A DNA stretch of 64,000 nt, taken from positions 62,001-126,000 of the forward strand of contig JWTM01000475.1 of the NCBI GenBank assembly GCA_001749745.1, read 5' to 3'. The notes under the pieces are model-generated. The model saw only the letters and a list, made by a program, of their open reading frames with translations. It searched no databases and was not told the origin of the DNA. Source of the stretch: Candidatus Marispirochaeta associata. GTDB taxonomy: Bacteria > Spirochaetota > Spirochaetia > JC444 > Marispirochaetaceae. A program made the translations under genes and the position numbers. The first letter of the stretch is position 1. The number at the start of each line of letters is the position of its first letter. Positions 28,376-38,900 of this stretch are shown here, one piece after another.

Positions 28376-28382
28376 CCCCGGC

Positions 28383-29285
28383 ATGGATGGGAAGAATTTC
28401 ATCGCCTACCTTTCACTCACCGCCTCGGTAATGCTCTGGGCCGGCTCCTTTATCGCCATGCGCATCGCGGTGGCCGTAATTCCGCCGGGACTGGTGGTCT
28501 GGCTGCGGATGGCCCTAACGGTAGTGCTCCTGGTTCCGGCCTACCGACTCTTTATCCCCCGGGACTACCGCATCGGCGACTGGAAGATCCTGATTCCCAC
28601 GGTGTTGCTTCAGCCCTGCCTCTACTTTCTCTTCGAGTCCCGGGCCCTGATGTTGACCACCGCAAGCCAGGCCGGAGTAATCTCCGCCACGGTACCGGTG
28701 CTGGTCGCCCTGGGAGCGCTCCTCTTCATGGGGGAGCCGATGGCGTTACGGCAATGGATCGGGCTGATCCTGAGCGTCGCCGGGGTCGCCGGACTGACTA
28801 TTGCGGCGGTGGGAACCGAGTCGGAGGCCGCCAATCCGCTGCTGGGGAATCTTCTCGAGTTCATCGCCATGCTGGCCGGGGCGGGCAACATGCTCCTGGT
28901 TAAGCACCTCTCCGGGCGCTACAATACCTGGACTCTGACCGCCTACCAAACAGTAGCCGGTTTTCTCTTCTTCCTGCCGGCGGCCAGACTGCTGCCGGCG
29001 GTACCCCTGGAGGCCTGGAGCGGCGCGGTCATCGTCTCGCTTCTCTTTTTAGGGGTTTTCGTGACCTTCGGCGCCTTCGGACTCTATAACTTCGGTCTGT
29101 CGAAGGTTCCCGCCGCGCGAGCCTCGATCTTCATCAACCTGATTCCGGTGATTACCGCCTTTTTGGGATGGCTGGTGCTGAACGAGAGCCTTTCGCCCCT
29201 GCAGATGATCTTTGCAGGCCTGGTGATCATCGCCGTCAGGATCGGAACCGGAGGAAGACGTATAGTTCGGCCGGCGGCCGCTTGA
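28383..29285 (+). CDS. EamA-family (DMT) transporter
   Basis: 300 residues with ten predicted membrane helices in two EamA repeats. The first repeat has the typical GSFIAMRIAVAVIPPG and the second LVKHLSGRYNTWTLTAYQT and ASIFINLIPVITAFLGWLVLNE. The drug/metabolite transporter family usually exports amino acids or related metabolites; the substrate here is unknown. It follows the AraC gene by 58 bp, and the lysA promoter overlaps its end. Confidence 0.9.
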   Translation: MDGKNFIAYLSLTASVMLWAGSFIAMRIAVAVIPPGLVVWLRMALTVVLLVPAYRLFIPRDYRIGDWKILIPTVLLQPCLYFLFESRALMLTTASQAGVISATVPVLVALGALLFMGEPMALRQWIGLILSVAGVAGLTIAAVGTESEAANPLLGNLLEFIAMLAGAGNMLLVKHLSGRYNTWTLTAYQTVAGFLFFLPAARLLPAVPLEAWSGAVIVSLLFLGVFVTFGAFGLYNFGLSKVPAARASIFINLIPVITAFLGWLVLNESLSPLQMIFAGLVIIAVRIGTGGRRIVRPAAA

Positions 29286-29287
29286 CC

Positions 29288-29316
29288 TTTCAAATTCTGC
29301 TGCGTACTGTTATACA
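29288..29316 (+). promoter_or_regulatory. Promoter candidate for lysA
   Basis: TTTCAA (29288-29293), 17-bp spacer, TATACA (29311-29316). An alternative -35, TTGACC at 29282-29287, contains the TGA stop of the EamA gene but is spaced too far from that -10. The leader of about 30 nt carries AAGGA before the ATG. Confidence 0.45.
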
Positions 29317-29352
29317 GTTACATCGCCAATATAGAGAACAAGGACGATATAT

Positions 29353-30597
29353 ATGAGCCGTAAGAGTGTACCCTTTACTAAGAGTCAGATCGAGAAGATT
29401 ATCGAAAAACACCCCACCCCCTTTCATATCTACGACGAGAAGGCGATCCGGGCCAATGCCCGGCGACTCTACAAGGCCTTCGACTGGGTTCCCGGAGGAT
29501 TCACTAACCACTTCGCCGTCAAGGCCCTGCCCAATCCCCGGATCATGACGATCCTGAAGGAAGAGGGAATGGGCGCAGACTGCTCCTCCCTCCCTGAGCT
29601 GCTTCTGGCCGAGATGAGCGGAATCGAAGGCGAGGAGATCATGTTCACCTCCAACGACACCCCGGCCGAGGAGTATATCAAGGCCAAGCAGTTGGGGGCG
29701 GTGATCAACCTGGACGACATCTCCCACTTAGAGTACCTGGAGAACCATGCCGGAATGCCGGAGTTGATCTGCTTCCGCTACAACCCGGGGGAGCTCAAGA
29801 GCGGAAACGACATCATCGGCAAACCGACCGAGGCCAAGTACGGTTTTACCCACACCCAGCTGATTGAAGGCTATCGGCAAGCCCAGGCCATGGGAGCCAA
29901 ACGCTTCGCGCTCCACACTATGGTCGCCTCGAACGAGCTCAACGCCGACTACTTCATCGAAACCGCGGGGCTTCTCTTCGACTTGGCGGTGGAACTCAAA
30001 CGGGAACTCGGCATCGAGCTGGAGTTCGTCAATCTGGGCGGCGGGATCGGTATCCCCTACCGGCCGGAGGAGAACGAGGTCGACCTCGAGTATGTCTCCG
30101 CGGGAGTGAAGAAACGTTATGAAGAGACGATTGCACCCGCCGGCCTGGACGGAATGCGGATCGTGATGGAATGCGGCCGGATGGTCACCGGCCCCTACGG
30201 CTGGCTCGTCACTACCGTCCTTCATCGCAAGGATACCTACAAGACCTTTATCGGCCTCGACGCCTCGATGGCCAATCTGATGCGGCCCGCCATGTACGGC
30301 GCCTACCATCACATCACGGTCCTCGGGAAGGAGGATGCGCCGACGGAGTTGACCGCCGACATTACCGGCAGCCTCTGCGAAAACAACGACAAGTTCGCCA
30401 TCGACCGGGCCGTTCCGGCGGTGGAGATCGGCGATATCATCGCCATCCACGACACCGGCGCCCACGGCCACTCCATGGGCTTCAACTACAACGCCAAGCT
30501 CCGCTCGGCGGAGATCCTGCTAAAGGAGAACGGCGAACCGGAACTGATCCGGAGGGCGGAAACTCCTGAGGATTATTTCAACACCTTGAAGGTATAG
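29353..30597 (+). CDS. lysA: Diaminopimelate decarboxylase (fold-type III PLP enzyme)
   Basis: 414 residues, with AAGGA before the ATG. It decarboxylates meso-diaminopimelate to lysine. The PLP lysine is in HFAVKALPNPRI (near 57). FVNLGGGIGIPY binds the cofactor phosphate, MECGRMVTGPYGWLV resembles the substrate-binding EPGR region, and LCENNDKFA is the variant of the CESxD motif that supplies the catalytic Cys from the other subunit. The overall sequence belongs to the decarboxylase subgroup with a shortened EPGR (ECGR). Other type III decarboxylases (ornithine, carboxynorspermidine) are less likely, because CEN/SxD plus the length fit LysA. Confidence 0.85.
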   Translation: MSRKSVPFTKSQIEKIIEKHPTPFHIYDEKAIRANARRLYKAFDWVPGGFTNHFAVKALPNPRIMTILKEEGMGADCSSLPELLLAEMSGIEGEEIMFTSNDTPAEEYIKAKQLGAVINLDDISHLEYLENHAGMPELICFRYNPGELKSGNDIIGKPTEAKYGFTHTQLIEGYRQAQAMGAKRFALHTMVASNELNADYFIETAGLLFDLAVELKRELGIELEFVNLGGGIGIPYRPEENEVDLEYVSAGVKKRYEETIAPAGLDGMRIVMECGRMVTGPYGWLVTTVLHRKDTYKTFIGLDASMANLMRPAMYGAYHHITVLGKEDAPTELTADITGSLCENNDKFAIDRAVPAVEIGDIIAIHDTGAHGHSMGFNYNAKLRSAEILLKENGEPELIRRAETPEDYFNTLKV

Positions 30598-30651
30598 AGA
30601 CCGGGGATTCAGGAAGAGTCTGATCATCAACACAGCCGATGAGTACTCTGC

Positions 30652-30657
30652 TATACT
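30652..30657 (+). promoter_or_regulatory. Leaderless-type -10 before the TauE/SafE gene
   Basis: TATACT (30652-30657) ends 6 nt before the ATG at 30664; only a weak -35 (TCAACA, 30627-30632, 19-bp spacer) can be suggested. No Shine-Dalgarno. Confidence 0.4.
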
Positions 30658-30663
30658 CATCAC

Positions 30664-31401
30664 ATGCTGCAGATTGTCTGGCTCTTCCTGATCACCTTCT
30701 TCGGTACGTTCCTGCAAACCAACATCGGTTTCGGACTTCCGGTAATTGCGATGCTCTTCCTGCCGATGTTTCTTTCATTCTCGACCTCGGTGGCGCTCTA
30801 CCAGATTGTTGGCACCGCCGGGATCATCTACATCGTGCTCCACTATCGCACCTTTATCGCCTGGCGAATCATGCTGCCCCTGCTGGGGGTCTCCCTCGTT
30901 ACCGGTATGGCGGTTACGCTCTTCAGCATGGGGATGGAGAAGAGCTATCTGATCATAATTCTCGGCGCGGCGCTGATTATCATCTCGATTTTCTCGGTCT
31001 GGTTCAGTGAACGAATCTCGGTTACTCCCACGCCGCGAAACGGCGCCCTGCTGGGATTGATTGCCGGAGTCGGGAACGGGCTCTTCGGAATCAGCGGTCC
31101 GCCGGTGGCGATCTATCTCCTGGCGGGGATCGACGAGAAGCGCGCCTACCTGGTTACGCTGCAGACTTTTTTCCTGATCTCCAATATCACCACTATCGCT
31201 ATCCGCACCGGCGCCGGGGCCATTACCGTCTCCCATATACCCCTTATCCTCTCCGGATGGGCCGGCGTAGCCGCCGGGACATTCTTGGGCCTCAAACTGT
31301 TCGAGAGGCTCCCGAAGGAGCTCCTCAAGAAACTGGTCTATGGCTTCGTCGGCGTCTCCGGCGCCTGGTTGATCATTCAGGAACTGTTGCTTAGCCGATA
31401 G
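30664..31401 (+). CDS. TauE/SafE-family (TSUP) membrane transporter
   Basis: 245 residues with about eight membrane helices in two repeats. The first repeat has GTFLQTNIGFGLPVIAML, and the second GLIAGVGNGLFGISGPPVAI, which match the glycine/proline signature of the TSUP family. Members export sulfite, sulfoacetate or other organosulfur or organic anions. The substrate cannot be assigned. It is a single gene after lysA and before the activase/GH13 operon. Confidence 0.9.
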   Translation: MLQIVWLFLITFFGTFLQTNIGFGLPVIAMLFLPMFLSFSTSVALYQIVGTAGIIYIVLHYRTFIAWRIMLPLLGVSLVTGMAVTLFSMGMEKSYLIIILGAALIIISIFSVWFSERISVTPTPRNGALLGLIAGVGNGLFGISGPPVAIYLLAGIDEKRAYLVTLQTFFLISNITTIAIRTGAGAITVSHIPLILSGWAGVAAGTFLGLKLFERLPKELLKKLVYGFVGVSGAWLIIQELLLSR

Positions 31402-31505
31402 TAGAAATCATTCCCCGGGTCGACAAAGCGCCGGTTTCCCACTAACCTTATGTTAAGGACTAGTAGGCACTCTGAAGAGTGATCGAAGGTACAAGAGGAA
31501 AAAAT

Positions 31506-34500
31506 ATGAGCTCTTCCCGTCTCTGGGCCGGCATCGACGTCGGTTCCACCACATTAAAGATAGCAATCATCGATCCCCACACGAAGGAACTGCTCCATGC
31601 AGTTTATCGCCGCCACGGGGCGAAGCAGACCGCCTGCGCCCGGGAGCTTCTGGAAGAGGCGCACCAGGCCTTTCCCGACGCCGATTTCGAGGTCGCAGTC
31701 TGCGGTTCGGGCGGCCGGATTATCGCCAAGGCGATCGAAGCCCACTATATCCAGGAGGTGGTGGCCAACTCCCTGGCCATCCGGGAGTTTTTCCCCGCCA
31801 CCAGGGTAGCGATCGAGCTGGGCGGCCAGGACGCCAAGGTCGTCTTCTTCCACCACGACGAGGAGTCGGGAAGATTGATGGCCTCGGACATGCGCATGAA
31901 CGGCTCCTGCGCCGGCGGGACCGGAGCCTTTATCGACGAGGTGGCCTCCCTGCTGAAGATCACCACCCCCGAATTCAACGGCTACGCCGAACAAGGCGAA
32001 ACGGTCTACCCGATCTCCGGCCGCTGCGGAGTCTTCGCCAAAACGGATATCCAGCCCCTGCTGAATCAGGGGGTCTCTAAAGAGGATATCGCCCTCTCCA
32101 CCTTCCACGCCATCGCCAAGCAGACTATCGGCGGGCTCGCCCAGGGAATGGAGATCGTGCCGCCGATCATCTTCGAGGGCGGTCCGCTCACCTTCAACCC
32201 GGCGCTGATTCGGGTATTCGCCGAACGGCTGGGACTCGCAGACGACGAGATCATCCTTCCCGACCGGCCGGAGATAATCGTCGCCTACGGTACCGCCCTC
32301 TCGATCGGGGTAATGTTCACCGAATCCGAGAACCAGTACGACCGCGACCGGGCGCTTACGGCCCTCTCCCGCCCCCAGGCGGACTTCGCCGAGCAAGGGG
32401 GGTACCAGGCCGCCCCGCTCTTCGAATCGGAAGAGGAGCAGAACCGGTTTCACGAACGGCACCCGGGTGAGGAGTTCGCGATCCCCGAGTATCCCGCCGG
32501 GACCGAACTCGAGGTCTACCTGGGAATCGACGCCGGTTCGACCACCTCGAAATTTATCCTCCTCGACTCGGAGGAAACGGTCGTCTACCGCTTCTACGCC
32601 AACAACTCCGGCGCGCCGATGAAGATCATGCAACAGGGCCTCCTCGACTGCTACCGCTATTTCGATGAGCGGGGAGTACGGCTGAAGATTCTCGGCGCCG
32701 GAACCACCGGCTACGGCGAAGGGCTCTTCGCCGCGGCCTTCAAAGCGGATTACCACACCGTCGAGACCGTCGCCCACGCCGAGGCCGCCCTCAAATACCG
32801 GCCCGACGCCAGTTTCATCCTCGACATCGGCGGTCAGGACATGAAGGCCATCAACCTTGCCGGCGGAATCGTGACCGGGATCGTCCTCAACGAAGCCTGC
32901 TCCGCCGGTTGCGGCTCCTTCATCGAGACCTACGCCAACTCCTTAGAGATTCCGGTGACCGAGATCGCCGAACGGGCCTTCAGCTCCTCGTCACCCGCCA
33001 AACTCGGTTCCCGCTGTACGATCTTCATGAACTCCTCGATCATCACCGAACAGAAGAACGGCAAAACCCCTGAGGACATCATGGCCGGGCTCTGTAAATC
33101 GATCATCGAGAACGTCTTCACCAAGGTAATCCGCATGGCGAACCTGGACGCCCTGGGGGATTCGATCGTGGTCCAGGGAGGCACCTTCAAGAACGACGCG
33201 GTGTTGCGGGCCTTCGAGCAGTTCTCCGGCAAGAGCATTACCCGGGCGCCGTTTCCGGGAGAAATGGGCGCCGTGGGAATCGCCCTGCTGACCAAACAGC
33301 GCCTCGAAGAACCCGGTAGAAAGGGAGAGAGCCGCTTCATCGGCCGGGAAGGCTTAAGCGCCTTCAGCTTCACCAAAGAGCCGGGCTACGTTTGTCCCTA
33401 CTGCTCCAACAACTGCAACCGGACCCTGGTAACCTTTGCCGACGGATCGACCTTCATCACCGGCAACCGCTGCGAGCGAGGCGAGATCATCGGCGACGTC
33501 AAGGATCCGACGGTCAGAGAACGACTGAAGAAGGCCGGGCACAAGCTCGATGCGGTACCGGATATGATGCGCCGCCGCAAAGAGCTCCTCTTCGCCGACT
33601 ACAATCCCCGGGTTGTTACCCCGCCGAAGGAGTACACCATCGGCCTGCCCCGGGTGCTCGAGTTCTGGAACAGCATGCCCTTCTGGCGCAGCCTCTTCTC
33701 CGCCCTCGGTTTCCGGGTAGTTCTCTCCCGGGAGAGCAACCAGAAACTCTATGAAGAGGGACTCCAATTCGTACCCTCGGACACCGCCTGCTTCCCCGGC
33801 AAGGTCGCCCACGGACATCTGATGGATCTGATCGCCAAGAAGGTAGACCGCATCTTCATGCCCATGATGCTGCGCATGGAGTCGGAGAATAAGCAGGTCG
33901 TCAGCAACTACCTCTGCTCGGTCGTCCAGGGCTATCCCCTGATCCTGCGGGAGAGCCACGAACCGGCGACCCAGCACGGCATCCCGATGGACACCCCCGC
34001 CTTCCACTGGTACGACGACTACGCCCGGGACAAGCAGCTAATCGACTACTTCGCCGAGAGCTTCAACATCCCCGCCTCCCTGGTGCGCCAGGCGATCAAG
34101 GAGGCCGATCGGGCCCAGGAATCCTTCAAGGCCACCCTGCAGCGGGAAGGGGCCGAGATCATCGCCAGGGCCGAGGAGAATGGTAATTTCGCGGTTGTCC
34201 TCGCCGGCAGGCCCTACCATAACGACTTTTTAGTCAATCACGATCTCTCCCGCTTCTTCACCCGCCAGGGGATTCCGGTGCTGACCATCGACAGCCTCCC
34301 CGGATTCAACCAGGTCGATCTCTCCGGCGTTCGGGGCGAAACGGTAATCAACTTCCACGTGCGTATGTTCGAGGCGGCTATCATCGCGGCGGAGAATCCC
34401 GCCCTGGAGCTGGCTCAGATCGTCAGTTTCGGCTGCGGCCACGACGCGGTTATCTCCGACGAGATCATCCGGATCATGAAGGAGGGGGCCGACAAGGATC

Positions 34501-35927
34501 CGCTGATCCTGAAGCTCGACGAGAGCGACGTGCCGGGACCCTTAAATATCCGGGTTAAGTCCTTCATCGAGACGGTCAAGGCCAAGCGGGATCGCCTGGG
34601 CAGCGCCGGTGAAACGCGTCCCCTGGAGGATCCCTTCCCGGCCAAGTTCGAGAAGGCCGACCGCAAGATTAAAACCATTCTCGTCCCGACCCTCTCCCCG
34701 ACCTTTACGGTACTGACCAGCGCCGTATTGGAGAAAGAGGGCTATAAGGCGATGGCCCTGCCGGTGGCGGAAGACCGGGCGGTGGAGCTGGGGAAGAAAT
34801 ATGTCCATAACGATATGTGTTTTCCGGCCCAGCTCAACATCGGTGAAGCCCTGGCCGTGATTGAAGCCGCCGAACACCCGGAGGAGTTCGCCCTCGGGCT
34901 GGCCCACTTCGAGTGCGATTGCCGGCTCGCCCAGTACGCCACCGTCGCCCGCAAGGCCCTGGACGACGCGGGCTACCCACAGATTCCGATCATCACCACC
35001 GGCGAGGATAAGAAGGGGATGCACCCCGGCCTGAAGCTGGGCCTCTCCTTCCAGTGGCGCATGCTGTGGGCGATTCTCGTAGGAGACTCCCTGGACGGTA
35101 TGGCGAGGAGAATCAGACCCTACGAGCAGGAGCCCGGCACTACCGACCGGGTGCACAGGGAGAGTCTCTACGCGGTGCGGGACGCCTTCGATTCCGGGAT
35201 CTCGGCGGTACTAAAGAAATTCCGTGAAGCTGTAACGGATTTCAACCGGATCGAGCTGATCGAGGGACCCCGCAAACCGAGAGTTTTCGTCATCGGGGAG
35301 ATCCTGCTCAATTATCATCCCAAATCGAATGCCTTTATCGAGGAGTACCTGGAGAAAAACGGGATGGAGGTAGTGATGCCGCCCATGATCGACGTCTTCA
35401 AGAAGGACGCCGCAACGGTCCGCGAGTCGATGCGCCGTTTCCATGTGCGCTTCCCTTTCCTCGAAGCGGTCCAGACTATCGCCACCGACAAGTTGATCGA
35501 CAGCGGATTGAATCACATCGAATCTATTAATCGCCACTTCCGCTTTTACGAAGCGAAGGACCGTTACGACGACCTGGCCAAGAACGTCGAGGGACTGGTC
35601 GACAAGGTCTTCAACTCCGGCAAGGGCTGGCTTATCCCGGCGGATATCGTCGAACAGGCCAAGCGGGGGGTGAACTCCTTCATTATCCTGCAGCCCTTCG
35701 GCTGCCTGCCCAACCATATCACCGGTCGGGGAATCGTTAAGTCGGTAAAGAAACAGTTCCCCCACATACAGGTCCTCTCCCTGGATTACGACCCCGACAC
35801 CAGTCTGGCCAACGTCGAGAACCGTCTGCAGATGCTGATTATCAACGCCCGGGAACTGGAAAAGGAACACGCCAAAACCAGCGCGGCCCCCGAAGGGAAG
35901 GCCGCCGATATCGGAGCCGCCCAATGA
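31506..35927 (+). CDS. Giant fused 2-hydroxyacyl-CoA dehydratase activase (BcrA/BadF/HgdC-like)
   Basis: 1473 residues from ATG 31506, with AGAGG 8 nt upstream (an earlier ATG at 31479 would include it). Two activase ATPase domains of the actin/ASKHA fold lie in tandem, starting WAGIDVGSTTLK (near 6) and LGIDAGSTTSKF (near 338). Each has the Cys that would hold the shared [4Fe-4S] cluster (NGSCAGGTGAF; EACSAGCGSF). A VCPYCSNNCNRT cluster near 629 and a long DUF2229/HgdB-like region follow, with Cys in VSFGCGHDA and FECDCRLAQ. The family couples ATP hydrolysis to single-electron transfer onto a radical dehydratase; here donor and acceptor-like parts are on one chain. The natural substrate is unknown. 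Translation is coupled to the GH13 gene (ATGA overlap). Confidence 0.88.
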   Translation: MSSSRLWAGIDVGSTTLKIAIIDPHTKELLHAVYRRHGAKQTACARELLEEAHQAFPDADFEVAVCGSGGRIIAKAIEAHYIQEVVANSLAIREFFPATRVAIELGGQDAKVVFFHHDEESGRLMASDMRMNGSCAGGTGAFIDEVASLLKITTPEFNGYAEQGETVYPISGRCGVFAKTDIQPLLNQGVSKEDIALSTFHAIAKQTIGGLAQGMEIVPPIIFEGGPLTFNPALIRVFAERLGLADDEIILPDRPEIIVAYGTALSIGVMFTESENQYDRDRALTALSRPQADFAEQGGYQAAPLFESEEEQNRFHERHPGEEFAIPEYPAGTELEVYLGIDAGSTTSKFILLDSEETVVYRFYANNSGAPMKIMQQGLLDCYRYFDERGVRLKILGAGTTGYGEGLFAAAFKADYHTVETVAHAEAALKYRPDASFILDIGGQDMKAINLAGGIVTGIVLNEACSAGCGSFIETYANSLEIPVTEIAERAFSSSSPAKLGSRCTIFMNSSIITEQKNGKTPEDIMAGLCKSIIENVFTKVIRMANLDALGDSIVVQGGTFKNDAVLRAFEQFSGKSITRAPFPGEMGAVGIALLTKQRLEEPGRKGESRFIGREGLSAFSFTKEPGYVCPYCSNNCNRTLVTFADGSTFITGNRCERGEIIGDVKDPTVRERLKKAGHKLDAVPDMMRRRKELLFADYNPRVVTPPKEYTIGLPRVLEFWNSMPFWRSLFSALGFRVVLSRESNQKLYEEGLQFVPSDTACFPGKVAHGHLMDLIAKKVDRIFMPMMLRMESENKQVVSNYLCSVVQGYPLILRESHEPATQHGIPMDTPAFHWYDDYARDKQLIDYFAESFNIPASLVRQAIKEADRAQESFKATLQREGAEIIARAEENGNFAVVLAGRPYHNDFLVNHDLSRFFTRQGIPVLTIDSLPGFNQVDLSGVRGETVINFHVRMFEAAIIAAENPALELAQIVSFGCGHDAVISDEIIRIMKEGADKDPLILKLDESDVPGPLNIRVKSFIETVKAKRDRLGSAGETRPLEDPFPAKFEKADRKIKTILVPTLSPTFTVLTSAVLEKEGYKAMALPVAEDRAVELGKKYVHNDMCFPAQLNIGEALAVIEAAEHPEEFALGLAHFECDCRLAQYATVARKALDDAGYPQIPIITTGEDKKGMHPGLKLGLSFQWRMLWAILVGDSLDGMARRIRPYEQEPGTTDRVHRESLYAVRDAFDSGISAVLKKFREAVTDFNRIELIEGPRKPRVFVIGEILLNYHPKSNAFIEEYLEKNGMEVVMPPMIDVFKKDAATVRESMRRFHVRFPFLEAVQTIATDKLIDSGLNHIESINRHFRFYEAKDRYDDLAKNVEGLVDKVFNSGKGWLIPADIVEQAKRGVNSFIILQPFGCLPNHITGRGIVKSVKKQFPHIQVLSLDYDPDTSLANVENRLQMLIINARELEKEHAKTSAAPEGKAADIGAAQ

Positions 35928-38900
35928 TTTTTCGAATCGATGCACGTACAACCTACCAACTGCCCGGGGAGTTCTTCGATCGGCACAAGCGCCCTATCCT
36001 GGGGAGCTTTCACGCCGCCCGGGAGCTGAGTCACCGGGTGAACCAGCAGCGGGACACCATCGCCGACCCGGAATCCCTCATCAAGGCCTCGGAGCTATAC
36101 GGTCTCTCCCTGATCGACCGCCTAAGCGGCATCCTGATCAAAGAGGCCTTAGAGAATCGATCTTTAGAGGGAGTAGGGAAGGAGGAGGAACGGGAACTCA
36201 CCAGCCTCTTCCTGCAGAGCCACGGTGAAGGACGTGAGAAAGCCCCCTTCTTCCCGGAGATCTGCTGCGACCTGATCCGCTTGCGCGTCAGTAACGAGAA
36301 TCCCCTCGCCGCCCCGCTCGAGGAGCTGATAGACGATCGGGAACTTGAAGCCGCCAAGGCCCTGGAGAGACTGCTCTCTTCCGCGGCGGATATACAGCTG
36401 GAGGGATCGGGACTTCTCGACATCCTGCGCATGCCCTTCCAGCTCCATCCCGATTCGGTAGCCGCCCAGCTGCGCTTCATCCGCTCAAGCTGGCCCCTTC
36501 CCGAAGGGGAGTTCGACCTGGAGATCCTCAGCGCCCTCGACTTTCTCAGCGAAGAGGAGCGGCCCTTCTTCGGCGGCGGACCGGGGCCCCAGCTCCCCTA
36601 CGTCTTCGACACAGAGGAACAGGAGGGATTCAGTCCCGACACCGAATGGATGCCTCTGACGGTAATGCTGGCCAAAAACGTGCTTGTCTGGATGGATCAG
36701 CTCGCCCGCAAGTACGATTCAACCATTGAAACCCTGGACCAGATTCCCGGGGCGGAACTCGATCGGATTGCGGGGATGGGCTTCTCCTCCCTGTGGCTGA
36801 TCGGCCTCTGGCGGCGCAGTCCCGCTTCGAAGCGGATTAAACACCTGTGCGGCAACACCGAGGCCGAGGCCTCGGCCTACTCCCTGGCAGCCTACGAGAT
36901 CGCTCCGGAGCTAGGCGGCGATAAAGCCCTGGAGCGGCTGCGCATTGAGGCGGCCAAGCGCGGCATCCGGCTGGCCAGCGATATGGTGCCGAACCATACC
37001 GGCATCGATTCGGACTGGATCTACGATCATCCCGACTACTTTCTCCAGGTTCCGGTCTCGCCCTATCCGGCCTACTCCTACACGGGCGAGAACTTGAGCC
37101 GCCGAGAAGGCTACGGCACCTATCTGGAGGATCACTATCTCGACCGGAGCGACGCGGCGGTGGTGTTCAAGCATGTGGAGGAGACCACCGGCCGGGAACG
37201 TTTTATCTACCACGGCAACGACGGCACCCACATGCCCTGGAACGACACCGCCCAGCTCAACTACCTCAATCCGGAGGTGAGAGAGGCGGTCATTCAAACC
37301 ATAATCGGCGTGGCCAAACAGTTCCCGATTATCCGTTTCGATGCCGCCATGACTCTGGCGAAGCAACATATCCGCCGACTCTGGTACCCATCCCCCGGTC
37401 AGGGCGGGGCGGTCCCTTCCCGGGCCGAACATGCTATCAGCGAACAGAGCTTCGACCGGGCCCTGCCCAAGGAGTTCTTCCGGGAGGTAGTCGATCGCGT
37501 TGCCGAGGAGGCGCCGGGGACGCTGCTCCTGGCGGAGGCCTTCTGGATGATGGAGGGCTACTTCGTCCGCTCCCTGGGCATGCACCGGGTCTACAATTCG
37601 GCCTTCATGAACATGCTCAAGAGCGAGGAGAACGATAAATACCGGGAGACTATTCGCAACACCCTGGAATTCGACCGGGAGATTCTTAAACGCTTCGTCA
37701 ACTTCATGAACAATCCCGACGAGGAGACCGCCTTCGCCCAGTTCGGCGGGGGCGACAAATACTTCGGAGTCTGCACCATGCTGGCCACCATGCCGGGTCT
37801 CCCGATGTTCGGCCACGGACAGATCGAGGGGCTGAAAGAGAAATACGGCATGGAATACCGCACCGCACTCATCGAAGAGCAGGCGGATCCGGAGATCGAA
37901 GCACGCCACAAGCGGGAGATTGTTCCCCTGCTTCGCAAGCGCGCCCTCTTCGCGGGAGCGGAGAATTTCACCCTCTTCGATTTCGTCACTCCCGCGGGGG
38001 TCAATCAGAATGTATTCGCCTACGCCAACCGCTCCGGCGACGAGACGGTTCTGGTCCTCTACAACAACGCCCTGGAGAGCGCCAAAGGGACCATCCGCAG
38101 CTCCGTGCCTTACCGGGACAAGCAACGGGGGGGGAATCTCCATCAGCGCAATCTTGGAGAGGCCCTGGACGTTCCCGATAACCCGAGAAGCTGGCTGATT
38201 ATGCGCCAGCATCAGAACGGATTGGAATTTATCCGCAACTGCCGGGAGATCGCCCGCTACGGCCTGAACGCCGACCTTCCCGGCTACGGGACCCAACTCT
38301 ACTGGGAGATGCGCGTCGTAGCCGACGACGCCGAAGGACGTTACCGCAGCCTGGCGGAGGAGCTGGCCGGCGCCGGCTGCCGGAATATCGACGGGGAGAT
38401 TCGTCGCCTCCATATGCGCCCCCTGCATAAGACCTTGAGCGAGGTACTCTCCCCCGCCAGAATAGAACGCCTCCGGGAAGCGCTCTATAAGGGAGCCCCG
38501 CTCCCGGATGAGTTCTTCGGCGACCTGGAGACCGGCTACCGCCGCTTCCTGCAGCAGGCGGCCGAGGAGTTTCCCCCGACCGCCATGCCCGCCGACCGCG
38601 AGGTGCTGGTGAACCGGACTGTGGCGGAATCCTTGAAGCAGATCGTACGCATCGCATCCCTCGACCTAGCGGCCGATGCCGAGGAGGAGGGGATCGCCGG
38701 ACCCCGGGGCTATCTGCAGCGCGGACTCGAGATGCGGAGCGATGCCGCTTTGATCCTGACCGCCTGGACCTTGATTGAGCACATCGGCGCCACCTTCGGC
38801 AAGCCCGGGGAGCCGGAATACTCGAGCACCCTAATCGACGAATGGCACCTCGGCGCCGCCTTGCGGGATATATTCCAAGAAGCCGGATTGTCCGATGAGA

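Noticed and set aside
31468..31481. CACTC-TGAA-GAGTG hairpin before the activase as a riboswitch
   Set aside because: A single 5-bp stem with a tetraloop; no conserved riboswitch core seen.
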